A stretch of 43,791 bases of DNA from WHTB01 sp050699035 (GTDB lineage: Bacteria > Actinomycetota > Actinomycetes > Propionibacteriales > Nocardioidaceae): assembly GCA_050699035.1 (NCBI GenBank), contig JBOHDE010000006.1:1-43791 (forward strand). Reading direction: 5' to 3'. The position numbers and the translations under genes are program-made. The notes beneath the pieces are model-generated. The model saw only the letters and a list, made by a program, of their open reading frames with translations. It was not told the origin of the DNA and ran no database searches. This document shows positions 14,885 to 23,056 of the stretch, piece after piece (position 1 is the first letter of the stretch; each line of letters starts with the position of its first letter).

Positions 14885-16459
14885 ATGCTCGATGGGCTGA
14901 TGGCGGCGCTGACGCCGGGCTACCTGGTCTACATGTGCATCGGCGTGCTGGCCGGGATCGTGGTGGGAGCGCTGCCGGGGTTCACCGCGACGATGGGGAC
15001 GGCGCTGATGCTGCCGTTCACGTTCGCGCTCCCTCCGGGGCAAGGCTTCGCCATGCTCGCCGCGCTGTACGTAGCCGCGATGTTCGCCGACTCGGTGCCC
15101 GCCTGCCTTGTGAACACCCCGGGCACGCCGTCGGCGGTGGCCACCGCGCTGGACGGGTATCCGATGACGAAGCAGGGGCGGGGTCAGGCCGCGCTGATCG
15201 CGTCCTGCTTCAGCGCGCTGGTCGGGACCCTCATCGGGGGACTGGCCTTCCTGCTCCTGTCCCAGCCGCTGGCGGAGGTGGCGTTGACGTTCGGGCCGCC
15301 GGAGTTCTTCTGGATCGGTGTCTTCGCGCTCACCATCATCGGCAGCATCGCTGGCGACTCGCTGCTCAAGGGCATCGCCGGCGGCTGCCTCGGAATGCTG
15401 ATCGGTGCCGTCGGGATCAGCGCCACCGGTGCCGTGCCGCGCTACACCTTCGGGACCCCTGAGCTGCTCGGCGGGATCTCCATCGTCGCTGCGCTGATCG
15501 GGATCTTCGCGATCCCGCAGGTGATCCAGATGGTGCGGGACCGGCGCGCGGACCCGTACGTCGCGGAGTTCACCCGCCGCCGGGGGGTCACCTGGCAGAC
15601 CATCCGAGACATTCTCAGCCGACCGGTCAACCTGCTGCGCTCCTCGCTGATCGGCACCGCGATCGGCATCCTCCCCGGCGCCGGGAGCCCGGTCGCGTCC
15701 CTGGTGTCGTACAACGAGGCGGTGCGCTGGAGCAAGGACAAGGCGAGCTTCGGCCGCGGGAACGTGGATGGCGTGGTCGCGTCCGAGTCGTCCGGCAACA
15801 GCGCCGCCGGTGGTGCGATGGTGCCGCTGGTTGCGCTCGGCATCCCGGGGTCGGCCCCGGCCGCGGTGATCTACGGCGCCCTGCTCCTCCAGGGGCTCCG
15901 GCCGGGCCCCGAGCTGTTCGCCAGCGACGCCAGCCTGGTGTACAGCTTCGCCTGGTCGGTGATGCTCGCCGGCGTGGTCACCTTCGTGCTCGGCATGGTG
16001 CTCGCGGGTGGGCTCGCCCGGATGGTGATGATCCCGGTCCGGCTGCTGGCGCCGGTCATCTTGTTTCTCTCGGTGATCGGCTCCTACGCGATCCGCAGCA
16101 GCGTGATGGACGTGTTCTTGATGCTCGGGCTGGGAGTCGGCATCTACTTCCTGTCCCTGCTCGGCTTCCACCCCGGCCCGATCGGGCTCGGCGTGATCCT
16201 CGGCCCGATCGTCGAGCCGGCCCTCGTCCAGTCGCTGTCGATCGCCAAGTCGAGCTCGGTCGCCGCGGTGTTCTTCGGCCGGCCGATCAGTATCGTGCTG
16301 ATCGTGCTCACCGTGTTCTCGGCCGGTTGGGTGGTCTTCTCCCAGGTCAAGGACGCGCGTGACCGCCGCGGCACCGGGAGGTCGGCGGCAACGACCGAGG
16401 CAGCGGAGCCCGCTCCGGACTCGGACGAGAGCCCTTCGGCGGACAGAGTCGGCCGATGA
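14885..16459 (+). CDS. tctA: Tripartite tricarboxylate transporter large permease (TctA family, 524 aa)
   Basis: This is the large membrane subunit, with about 12 spans and the family sequence GALPGFTATMGTALMLPF near residue 30. A second repeat-like block, PGAGSPVASLVSYNEAVRWS, lies mid-protein and pseudo-symmetrically repeats the first. The Asp/Glu-rich C terminus is cytoplasmic. The length is normal for TctA. GAGGGCGG lies just before the ATG, 18 bases after the tctC stop, and the 3' end overlaps tctB by four bases (ATGA). It forms the channel with TctB and is driven by an ion gradient in characterised members. Confidence 0.93.
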   Translation: MLDGLMAALTPGYLVYMCIGVLAGIVVGALPGFTATMGTALMLPFTFALPPGQGFAMLAALYVAAMFADSVPACLVNTPGTPSAVATALDGYPMTKQGRGQAALIASCFSALVGTLIGGLAFLLLSQPLAEVALTFGPPEFFWIGVFALTIIGSIAGDSLLKGIAGGCLGMLIGAVGISATGAVPRYTFGTPELLGGISIVAALIGIFAIPQVIQMVRDRRADPYVAEFTRRRGVTWQTIRDILSRPVNLLRSSLIGTAIGILPGAGSPVASLVSYNEAVRWSKDKASFGRGNVDGVVASESSGNSAAGGAMVPLVALGIPGSAPAAVIYGALLLQGLRPGPELFASDASLVYSFAWSVMLAGVVTFVLGMVLAGGLARMVMIPVRLLAPVILFLSVIGSYAIRSSVMDVFLMLGLGVGIYFLSLLGFHPGPIGLGVILGPIVEPALVQSLSIAKSSSVAAVFFGRPISIVLIVLTVFSAGWVVFSQVKDARDRRGTGRSAATTEAAEPAPDSDESPSADRVGR

Positions 16460-16932
16460 GTACGACGACACGCGGCCCACGGGTCGGCGTAGATGTGCTC
16501 GCCGCGCTCGCCCTGTTCGCCATCGCGGGGGTGCTGCTGTCGCAGACCGGTGACGGCGTCCGCGACTGGGTGATGCCACGGTCGTTGAACTACCTGCTGG
16601 TCGGCATCGGCGTGGTGCTGCTGGCCAAGGGTCTGCTGCGGCCGGGGGCGACGGTGCCGGTCATCCCCTCCGTACTCCAGGGCAGGGGTACGGACGTCGC
16701 GGTGTTCATCGCCGTGGCGATCGCGTACGTGCTGGTGATGCCCGTCGTCGGGTTCTGGGTCACCAGCACCGTGGTGATCTTCGCGCTGTCGCTGGTCCTC
16801 GCCGAGCACCGCGACCGGCGCACCGTCGTCGAGTCGGCGGTCGTCGCCGTCGGCGTCTGTGCCGTGTTCTACGTGCTGATGCTGCATGTCTTCTACGTAC
16901 CCCTGCCCGAAGGTCGGTTGCTGCCGCTCTGA
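16456..16932 (+). CDS. tctB: Tripartite tricarboxylate transporter small permease (TctB family, 158 aa)
   Basis: This is the small four-span subunit of the TTT system. It has hydrophobic segments at about residues 14-30, 44-62, 85-113 and 125-145 and no other domains. The ATG at 16456 overlaps the tctA stop. It is poorly conserved in sequence across the family; the position and topology make the call. A 137-base gap to the LLM gene follows, containing a small imperfect hairpin (GATGACG-N4-CGTCACC, about 16950-16967). Confidence 0.88.
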   Translation: MSTTTRGPRVGVDVLAALALFAIAGVLLSQTGDGVRDWVMPRSLNYLLVGIGVVLLAKGLLRPGATVPVIPSVLQGRGTDVAVFIAVAIAYVLVMPVVGFWVTSTVVIFALSLVLAEHRDRRTVVESAVVAVGVCAVFYVLMLHVFYVPLPEGRLLPL

Positions 16933-17069
16933 CGGTCTATGCCGGTCGCCGATGACGTCCGGCGTCACCATCGCCACCCCGATTTCACAGCCGTCGTCAC
17001 TGTCTCGGGCGCGGCCGACGCCAAGACTTCAGAGGTACGCGCAGGCTCGACCGATGGTGAGGGGACGCC

Positions 17070-18170
17070 GTGAGACTGGGTTACTTCTCGATGCCGATGC
17101 ACCCGCCCGGCCGGGACTGGGCCGAGACGCTGAGGGAGGACCGCGACGGCGTCATCCTGGCCGACTCGCTGGGCTTCCACGATGCCTTCATCGGTGAGCA
17201 TCTGACCGACAAGTACGAGAACATCACCAACAGCCTGGTCTTCCTGGCGACGTTGGTCTCGGACACCGAACGGATCCGGCTGGCGACCGGGACCACCAAC
17301 CTGTCCCAGCAGCATCCGGTGCTGGTGGCCGCGAGCTCGGCGATGTTCGACCACCTGTCCGGCGGCCGCTTCATCCTCGGCATCAGTCCCGGTGCCCTGA
17401 CCTCAGACGCCGAGGCGCTCGGCATCCTCGACGAGGACCGCAACAAGCTGTTCGCCGAGGCCATCGACGTGATCCTGGCCATCTGGGAGTCGGACCCGCC
17501 GTACCGGATCGACCTTCCCGGCAACCGCTTCAAGGTCACCACGGAGACGACGATCGACCTCGACCTCGGCGTCGGCGTACTCCCGAAGCCGCTGCAGATG
17601 CCCCGCCCGGAGATCGTCGGCACGGTGGTCGCCCCCTTCTCCAAAGGCGTCATCGCGATGGGTGAGCGGGACTTCCACCCGTTGTCGGCCAACTTCTTGC
17701 TGCCGCAGTGGGTGGCGACGCACTGGCCGAACTACGTGCTGGGCAAGGCGCAGGCAGGCGCTGAGGCGGCGGCCGCGGACTGGCGCGTCGCGCGGACGAT
17801 CTTCGTCGCCGACGACGCGGCGGTGGCGAAGCGGTACGGTCGGGACGACCCGGACAGCCCGTACCGGTTCTACTACTCACAGATGCTGACGAAGATGACG
17901 AAGCTCGGCCGGCTCGAGCTGTTCAAGAACTACCGCGACGAGCCCGACGACCAGGTGACCCTCGACCGGATCCTCGACTCGCTGGTGATCACCGGCACGC
18001 CGTCGCAGGTCGCGGAGCAGCTGCTGGCCTTCCGTGAGGAGACCGGCGACTTCGGCGAGCTCGTGTACGCCGGCCTCGACTGGGTCGACCCCACGCTGGC
18101 CCGGCGGTCGATGGAGCTGATGACGCAGAAGGTGATGCCCGAGGTCAACGCGGCGATCGGATCGGCCTGA
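17070..18170 (+). CDS. LLM class flavin-dependent oxidoreductase (366 aa)
   Basis: This is a bacterial-luciferase-like TIM-barrel monooxygenase using FMNH2 or F420H2. Family features include the N-terminal strand LGYFSMPMHPP, the EHLTDKY segment, LATGTTNLSQQHPVLVAASS, and SGGRFILGISPGAL (about residues 93-106). The GTG start has GAGGGGACG upstream. Its stop and the ATG of the next gene share bases (TGATG), so it is coupled to the carboxymuconolactone-decarboxylase-family gene. A flavin reductase gene at 21500 could supply reduced FMN, making a two-component monooxygenase. Alkanesulfonate, nitrilotriacetate and heterocycle monooxygenases are members of this class, but the sequence does not identify the substrate. 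Confidence 0.9.
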   Translation: MRLGYFSMPMHPPGRDWAETLREDRDGVILADSLGFHDAFIGEHLTDKYENITNSLVFLATLVSDTERIRLATGTTNLSQQHPVLVAASSAMFDHLSGGRFILGISPGALTSDAEALGILDEDRNKLFAEAIDVILAIWESDPPYRIDLPGNRFKVTTETTIDLDLGVGVLPKPLQMPRPEIVGTVVAPFSKGVIAMGERDFHPLSANFLLPQWVATHWPNYVLGKAQAGAEAAAADWRVARTIFVADDAAVAKRYGRDDPDSPYRFYYSQMLTKMTKLGRLELFKNYRDEPDDQVTLDRILDSLVITGTPSQVAEQLLAFREETGDFGELVYAGLDWVDPTLARRSMELMTQKVMPEVNAAIGSA

Positions 18171-18724
18171 TGGACCGCCTGCCGCTCCCGCCGGACACCG
18201 AGCTGGCCGACGCGCAGCGCGCCGCGATCGAGCGGATCTCCGCGGGTCCGCGCGGCGGGATCGACGGGCCGTTCGTCCCGCTGCTGCGCAGCCCCGAGCT
18301 GATGACCCGGCTGCAGCTGGTGGGGGCGTACCTCCGGTTCGACAGCGTGCTCGACGACGACCTCGTCGAGCTGGTGATCCTGAGCGTCGCTCGCCTTTGG
18401 GACCAGCAGTTCGAATGGGGGTTCCACCATCCGATCGCGCTGCAGAAGGGTGTGCCCGCCGAGGTGATCGCGGACGTGGCGGCCGGGCGGCGGCCCACGA
18501 GCGGTCGGCCGGAGCTGGCCGTGGTGTGGGACCTGGTCGCCGAGCTGCACGAGACGCGGCAGGTGTCCGACCCGGTGTACTCCGCTGCCGTCGAGGCGCT
18601 GGGCGAGGCGTCCGTCGTCGAGGTCGTCGGCACGGCCGGCTACTACACGACGCTGGCGATGGTGATGAACGTCGCGCGCACGCCACCGCCGGCGGATGCG
18701 CCCCGGTTGCCGGTCGACGGCTGA
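18170..18724 (+). CDS. Carboxymuconolactone decarboxylase family protein (184 aa)
   Basis: This is an all-helical CMD/AhpD-fold protein. The diagnostic block is ILSVARLWDQQFEWGFHHPI (about residues 65-84), where classical members have a catalytic Glu/Cys pair. Here no CxxC is present, so a peroxidase-type AhpD role is unlikely. The C-terminal part carries the conserved TAGYYTTLAMVMN helix. The start overlaps the LLM gene stop by one base, so the two are translated together and probably act consecutively or in a complex. Two large palindromes follow the gene. Confidence 0.85.
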   Translation: MDRLPLPPDTELADAQRAAIERISAGPRGGIDGPFVPLLRSPELMTRLQLVGAYLRFDSVLDDDLVELVILSVARLWDQQFEWGFHHPIALQKGVPAEVIADVAAGRRPTSGRPELAVVWDLVAELHETRQVSDPVYSAAVEALGEASVVEVVGTAGYYTTLAMVMNVARTPPPADAPRLPVDG

Positions 18725-18740
18725 CGTCACCCTCATCCCG

Positions 18741-18830
18741 ACGTAGAAAATTGCCCAATTGGGCAAAATTCGACCCGGTTCACGCCGGTTCGAGGTCGAA
18801 CTTTGCCCAATTGGGCAAAATTCGACCTCG
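18741..18830. terminator. Two tandem TTGCCCAATTGGGCAA palindromes between convergent genes
   Basis: TTGCCCAATTGGGCAA occurs perfectly at 18751-18766 and again at 18803-18818, both followed by AATTCGACC. The second is embedded in a longer stem: CGAGGTCGAA (18791-18800) pairs with TTCGACCTCG (18821-18830), giving a 40-base palindrome with one mismatch. It lies between the stops of convergent genes (18724 and 18871), so a bidirectional terminator is the simplest reading. Two near-identical cores and an AT-rich centre in GC-rich DNA could equally be a protein-binding site. Confidence 0.7.
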
Positions 18831-18870
18831 GTCGCGGCGTGCGGTCGGGATGGGGACTGACGACTCGCGG

Positions 18871-20181
18871 TCAGCCGGGCTCTTCGTCGGCGAGGAGGCG
18901 GACCAGGCGTACGGCGACCTGCAGCTCGGTGCGGCGCTCCTGCAACGAGTGGCCGAGCAGCTCCTCGGCCTTGTGTAACCGGTTGCGGACCGTGTGTTCG
19001 TGCAGCTGCATGTGCTCCGCGGCGGCGACGTGGCTGCCGAACCGGAAGGAGGCCTCCAGCGTCTCGCGCAGCCGGGCGGCTTCAGCGGAGTCCTGCGCCA
19101 GCGGACCGAGCTCGGCGTTGACGAAGTCGCGCGCCAGGGCGTCGTCTTGCAGCAGCAGGATCTCCAGCCCGGCGTCGGCATAGCTGATCACCGCGGGTGC
19201 GTTGCGCGGACCCCACGCGGCCCGTACTCGCTCGGCGTCCTCGGCCTGCTTCAACGCGTCGCGGAACCCTGCGATGCCGACGCGCGGGTTGCTCACCGAC
19301 GCGGCCGCGCCCACCTCGTCGAGCACCGCCGAGATCCGGTCCAGCGCCGGAGCCCGCCATGGCTCCAGCCGGCACAGCCAGATCGCCGTGCTGCTCAGCG
19401 TCAGCGGACACAGCAGCGACTGGTGGGCGTGCGTCGCCGAGCGGAGGCCGTCGGCCAGCTGGGCCGCCGCGCCCTCGGGCATGGTCGGCAGCAAGACGGC
19501 GACATGGTGCGCATCCAGCGGGTAGGCCAGGATCGCCAGGTCAGCTGCGGACAGGCTGTCGCCCTCCCCGCGCAGCACATCGCGGATCAGGCTCTTGCGT
19601 ACGTGTGCGCGCGAACGGTTCAGCGCCTCGTAGTCGCGGGTGTAGGTCTCGGCGACCTGCGAGGCGACGTAGTCCTGGTAGCTCAGGATCAGCCGGGTCA
19701 GCTGCAACAGCGCCTCGACGGTCTCGGTCGGTGACAGGTCCGTCCGCGCCATCCACGCGCGCAGGTGGCGGGTCCACATCTCCCACTGGATGAAGAAGCT
19801 AACCCGGTAGGAGCGCTGCATCGCCTTCTGCGGGATCCGCAGCTGGGCCTGGACGGTGGCGAAGAACAGGACCCGGTCCAGCGCGACGTCGTCAAGCGCC
19901 AGCCGGCCGGCGAGTACGTCACGCAACGCGTAGGCGTTCTGGCTGACGCTGGCGCGCAGCCGGGCCAGGAACTTCTCGTCGTGGGCGTGCGCCGTGAACG
20001 CCGTCTCGGCGCACTGCTCGACGACCAGCTCGATCAGCGACTCGACCGGGAAGTCGTCGGCGGCACCACGCACCGTGACCGGCAGCGGCTTGTCATCGAA
20101 CCAGACTGCACTTGCGACATGCTTGCTGTCGGTCTCGTTCTCGGTCTCGGCGACATGTGGGGACAAGCCGAATCTCTCCAA
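18871..20181 (-). CDS. PucR/CdaR family transcriptional regulator (436 aa)
   Basis: This is a cytoplasmic activator-type regulator. The C-terminal helix-turn-helix of the PucR family is clear: FGSHVAAAEHMQLHEHTVRN followed by RLHKAEELLG (about residues 385-415). The middle (about 200-330) is the GGDEF-like/CdaR ligand domain and the N-terminal 190 residues are helical. The 5' end is uncertain: the frame opens with TTG at 20181 without a good Shine-Dalgarno, and the true start may be a later codon. It lies 42 bases downstream of Gfo/Idh 3 on the same strand. PucR-type regulators usually control neighbouring catabolic genes, so this is a likely controller of the region. Confidence 0.88.
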   Translation of the reverse strand: MERFGLSPHVAETENETDSKHVASAVWFDDKPLPVTVRGAADDFPVESLIELVVEQCAETAFTAHAHDEKFLARLRASVSQNAYALRDVLAGRLALDDVALDRVLFFATVQAQLRIPQKAMQRSYRVSFFIQWEMWTRHLRAWMARTDLSPTETVEALLQLTRLILSYQDYVASQVAETYTRDYEALNRSRAHVRKSLIRDVLRGEGDSLSAADLAILAYPLDAHHVAVLLPTMPEGAAAQLADGLRSATHAHQSLLCPLTLSSTAIWLCRLEPWRAPALDRISAVLDEVGAAASVSNPRVGIAGFRDALKQAEDAERVRAAWGPRNAPAVISYADAGLEILLLQDDALARDFVNAELGPLAQDSAEAARLRETLEASFRFGSHVAAAEHMQLHEHTVRNRLHKAEELLGHSLQERRTELQVAVRLVRLLADEEPG

Positions 20182-20223
20182 CCGCGGACCCGGAGGGTGT
20201 GACGCGCTCGTGTCTCCGAGACT

Positions 20224-21258
20224 CTAGGTGGCCGTGGAACCCCGGTCCAGGGGCTGTCCGGCCGCTGCGGCCACCGGCTCGACCTTCCCGGAGCGGGCGG
20301 ACCGGGTGATCGCCTCGAACGCGTACACGTTCGCCAGCATCTCCTCCGGCGTCACCGAGTACGTCGTCTCGCCGGCGACCGCGCGGGCGAACTCCTCGAG
20401 GTTTGCCCGCACCGAGGGATGCGGCGGGTAGAAGGTGGTGATCGGAGCCCGTCCGCGATGCGCGGTGGTCACGTCCCAGCCCTGGGAGTCCTCGGGATGA
20501 TTCCGGTCCCGGATCTCGACCCACCCGCGCGACCCGAGCAGCGTCACCCGGCCCGCGAAAGGGGTGGCGAGGATCGCGGTGATCATCGCCGTCTGACCCT
20601 TCTCGAACCCCATCGTCACCGTGAGGGTGTCCCCGTTCTCGAACGTGGTCGCCTGCGTCGACAGCCGGGCCCAGACCTCGACGGGCCGCCCGAAGATCGC
20701 GATCGCCAGGTCGACCAGGTGGATGCCGGTGGCCGACAACGGGCCGACCGGTGCCTCCGCGTTGGACAGCCGCCAGTTGTCCCCGGGCAGCTCCAGGAAC
20801 TTGTCCTGGCTGAAGTTGCCCTCGAACACCAGCGGCGTGCCCAGCTCCCCGGACCGGCACAGCTCACGCAGGTGGAGCACGGCCGGCTCGAACCGGCGCT
20901 CGTGCCCGATCCCCAGCTGGACCCCGGCGGCGGTGACCGCGCCGAGGGCGGCCTCGGCCTCGGCCCCCGTGGTGGTCAGCGGCTTCTCACAGAAAACGTG
21001 CTTGCCGGCCCGCGCTGCGGTGGCGATCTGCTCGGCGTGGAGCTTGTGCGGCGTGCAGAGGATCACCGCGTCCAGCGCATAGTCGGCGAGCGCGTCGGCG
21101 AGGTCTGTCGATGTCGCGATCCCGCGTTCGGCGGCGGCGTCACGGCCGGTCACGCTGGGGTCCACGCCGCGGGTGACCTCGACGTACTCGCTGTGCTCGA
21201 GGTCGCGGAGGACCTTCTGCCCCCACCATCCCAGGCCGACGACTGCTGCGGTGATCAC
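20224..21258 (-). CDS. Gfo/Idh/MocA family oxidoreductase 3 (344 aa)
   Basis: This is an NAD(P)-dependent dehydrogenase: GLGWWG (residues 8-13), EKP at 91-93 (FCEKPLTTTG), and GIHLVDLAIAIFG in the catalytic domain. It is diverged from the two Gfo/Idh proteins at 3004 and 4146. I chose the GTG at 21258 (VITAAVVGLGWWG), which puts the Rossmann strand at the N terminus. A TTG four codons upstream and an open frame to 21333 are alternatives, and none has a good ribosome-binding site. It is divergent from the flavin reductase-regulator gene (21500) and followed by the PucR-type regulator. Confidence 0.88.
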   Translation of the reverse strand: MITAAVVGLGWWGQKVLRDLEHSEYVEVTRGVDPSVTGRDAAAERGIATSTDLADALADYALDAVILCTPHKLHAEQIATAARAGKHVFCEKPLTTTGAEAEAALGAVTAAGVQLGIGHERRFEPAVLHLRELCRSGELGTPLVFEGNFSQDKFLELPGDNWRLSNAEAPVGPLSATGIHLVDLAIAIFGRPVEVWARLSTQATTFENGDTLTVTMGFEKGQTAMITAILATPFAGRVTLLGSRGWVEIRDRNHPEDSQGWDVTTAHRGRAPITTFYPPHPSVRANLEEFARAVAGETTYSVTPEEMLANVYAFEAITRSARSGKVEPVAAAAGQPLDRGSTAT

Positions 21259-21303
21259 AAGCGCAGTCAAGCCGTCGAGGGTGCACCGCCGTAGTGGCTC
21301 CGA

Positions 21304-21423
21304 CCGTGAAGTTTCGGCCCTGAAGTGGCGCAATCCGTCAGTCCCGAGCCGCCGATCTCGGATCCGGAATCCCGGCCGCGCTGCGTTACGTCCTCCGCCA
21401 CCCGTGCGTACCCAACTTCACGG
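21304..21423. promoter_or_regulatory. Inverted CCGTGAAGTT sites in a divergent promoter region
   Basis: CCGTGAAGTT (21304-21313) and its reverse complement AACTTCACGG (21414-21423) frame about 100 bases between the divergent Gfo/Idh 3 and flavin reductase-GntR genes. A near copy lies upstream of tctC. This arrangement could be a looping operator pair for one of the local regulators. Downstream, TGTAATGAG (21456-21464) is a possible -10 region for the plus-strand gene. Confidence 0.35.
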
Positions 21424-21499
21424 CGTACGACAGTGCGACCACTGCCGCGGGTTTGTGTAATGAGGCCCAAGCCCTGGCGCTTTTGTACGGAGGTACGGG

Positions 21500-22648
21500 A
21501 TGAAGCAGGGACGCGCGGGCGCTGCCACGGCCGTCGACCCGGTCCACTTCCGGCATGTGGTCGGGCACCTGGCGAGTGGGGTCACCGTGGTGACGACCTC
21601 TGCCGAGGAGAAGCACTACGGGATGACCGCGAGCTCGGTGACGTCGCTGTCCGCGGAGCCGCCGATGATGCTGGCCTGCATCAACAACGCGGTGCCGACC
21701 GCGGCCGCGGTGTCTCGGAGCGGCAAGTACGTGGTCAACATCCTCGGTGAAGACCAGGGAGAGCTCGCCCAGCAGTTCTCGGTCGCCAGCGACGACAAGT
21801 TTCGCAACGTGGCGTCGCACCGCGGCGTACTCGGGCTGCCGATGCTCAGCGACGCCTTGGCGCACATCGAGTGTGAGGTGAGCGAGAAGGTCGTCGGTGG
21901 GAGCCATTCGATCTTCATCGGGCGGGTCGTCTCGGCCACCGCCGGCGACGGTCAGCCGTTGACCTACTTCCGCGGCGGGTACGGCCGGTTCGAGTTCGTC
22001 CGCGACGACGAGGTGTACCGCCAGGCTCGCCAGCAGGTGTTGAGCCGGGTCTACCAGGCCGACCAGGTGATTGTGCTGGAGGACCTGGCGACCCAGCTTG
22101 GGGTGGAGAAGTCGGCCGCGTTCTACGCGTTGACCCGGCTCTATGCCGACGGGCTGGTCGGTCGAGATCCGGAGCGGGGCTATGTCATCACCGCCTTCGA
22201 CCTCGGCACGTCGGACCAGACTTTCGATGCCCGGCTGGCGATCGAGCTGGGCGTGATCGACCTGGCCATCGGGCGGGTCAGTGCGTCCGAGCTGGCCGCG
22301 CTGCGGCACCGGTTCGAACAGATGGCGGCGCTGCTCGTCGGCGACCGCTTCGTCGACTTCCACGACTACCTCGACGCGAACTACGCCTTCCACGAGCAGC
22401 TGGTGGCGCTGGCCCGCAACCCGCTGCTCACCGCCACCTTCGGCGGGCTGAGCATCAAGAGCGTGATGACGCGCAGCTTCGGCTCCACGCCGGTGACGTC
22501 ACAACGGTTCATCGACGTGCAGCGGCAGCTGACCGAGGCGTTCGAGTGGGCCGATGCCGCGGCGGCTCGGCAGGCGGCGCGCGACTACTGCGAGTCGGCC
22601 AAGCAGCGAGTACGGGAGATCCTCGCGCACACCGGCGGGCGGATCTGA
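21500..22648 (+). CDS. Flavin reductase fused to a GntR/FadR-like regulator (382 aa)
   Basis: There are two modules. Residues about 14-167 are a flavin_reductase-like domain (HLASGVTVVTT, GMTASSVTSLS, FSVASDDKF, then LTYFRGGYGRF), the FMN/FAD reductase partner of two-component monooxygenases. Residues about 172-235 look like a GntR winged helix (LEDLATQLGVEKSAAFYALT then RLYADGLVGRDPERGYVI), and about 240-375 like an FCD ligand domain (YAFHEQLVALARNPLL). The histidines that bind metal in classical FCD domains near the C terminus appear replaced (VQRQL, RDYCES), so ligand binding may differ. GGAGG lies 6 bases before the ATG. It probably supplies reduced flavin to the LLM enzyme and may also bind DNA, which would tie expression to redox or substrate state. 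The DNA-binding role is inference. Confidence 0.88.
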   Translation: MKQGRAGAATAVDPVHFRHVVGHLASGVTVVTTSAEEKHYGMTASSVTSLSAEPPMMLACINNAVPTAAAVSRSGKYVVNILGEDQGELAQQFSVASDDKFRNVASHRGVLGLPMLSDALAHIECEVSEKVVGGSHSIFIGRVVSATAGDGQPLTYFRGGYGRFEFVRDDEVYRQARQQVLSRVYQADQVIVLEDLATQLGVEKSAAFYALTRLYADGLVGRDPERGYVITAFDLGTSDQTFDARLAIELGVIDLAIGRVSASELAALRHRFEQMAALLVGDRFVDFHDYLDANYAFHEQLVALARNPLLTATFGGLSIKSVMTRSFGSTPVTSQRFIDVQRQLTEAFEWADAAAARQAARDYCESAKQRVREILAHTGGRI

Positions 22649-23056
22649 CCGCCGGCCATGGGCCGGCCGGGCCTGTGCCACGTAACTGGTGGTGGCGGCT
22701 GGCGCCGCCCTGGCTTCCGGTCGGTCGCGTGTCATCTGGTGGGCCAGACGCCGCGGGGCGGATGACACGCGACTGGGGGCGGTGACCGGGGTGCCGGCGG
22801 CCGGACCCGACTGCATTCTGCGGACACCTGTCGGCAGGCGACGACCCGGACCGATCTCGGCGTGCCTGGATGACTTCACCCCTCGAACCGCCACTTTCGG
22901 CCCCGATTCCGGGCTCAGAATGTCGGTTCGGAGGGTGACGTTGGTGGCCGGCACGGGCAGCAGGAGAGTTCTATTTCGAATGAACCGTGGGAAATGGCGC
23001 CACGGCAGGGCCGAGTGGCGCCTGCGGCAAGGCCGAGTGGTGGGTTAGGGATGCGG
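22649..23056. other. Intergenic region between convergent genes, with an inverted repeat
   Basis: These 408 bases have no convincing gene. They contain the 12-base-arm inverted repeat at 22725-22772, a GC hairpin (GGCGGC...GCCGCC, about 22694-22709), and near the etfD end a repeated GGCCGAGTGG (23009-23018 and 23031-23040) with a short CCGTGG...CCACGG stem (22985-23005). Both neighbouring genes end here, so termination functions are expected. Confidence 0.5.
22725..22772. repeat. Inverted repeat with 12-base arms
   Basis: TCGCGTGTCATC (22725-22736) and GATGACACGCGA (22761-22772) are perfect reverse complements separated by 24 GC-rich bases. It lies between convergent genes. It has no T-run but could act as a factor-assisted bidirectional terminator, or belong to the dispersed palindrome families of this genome. 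Confidence 0.65.

Noticed and set aside
13802..16579. A 925-codon open frame on the minus strand opposite tctCAB
   Set aside because: Its translation is low-complexity Arg/His/Asp/Gly-rich sequence typical of antisense frames in GC-rich codon-biased DNA; the plus strand encodes clear TctC, TctA and TctB.
17070..18170. Naming the LLM enzyme SsuD and the ABC genes ssuABC (alkanesulfonate use)
   Set aside because: The class and transporter type would allow it, but the genes are apart, two different permeases are present and the other enzymes do not fit; no sulfonate-specific signature can be seen.
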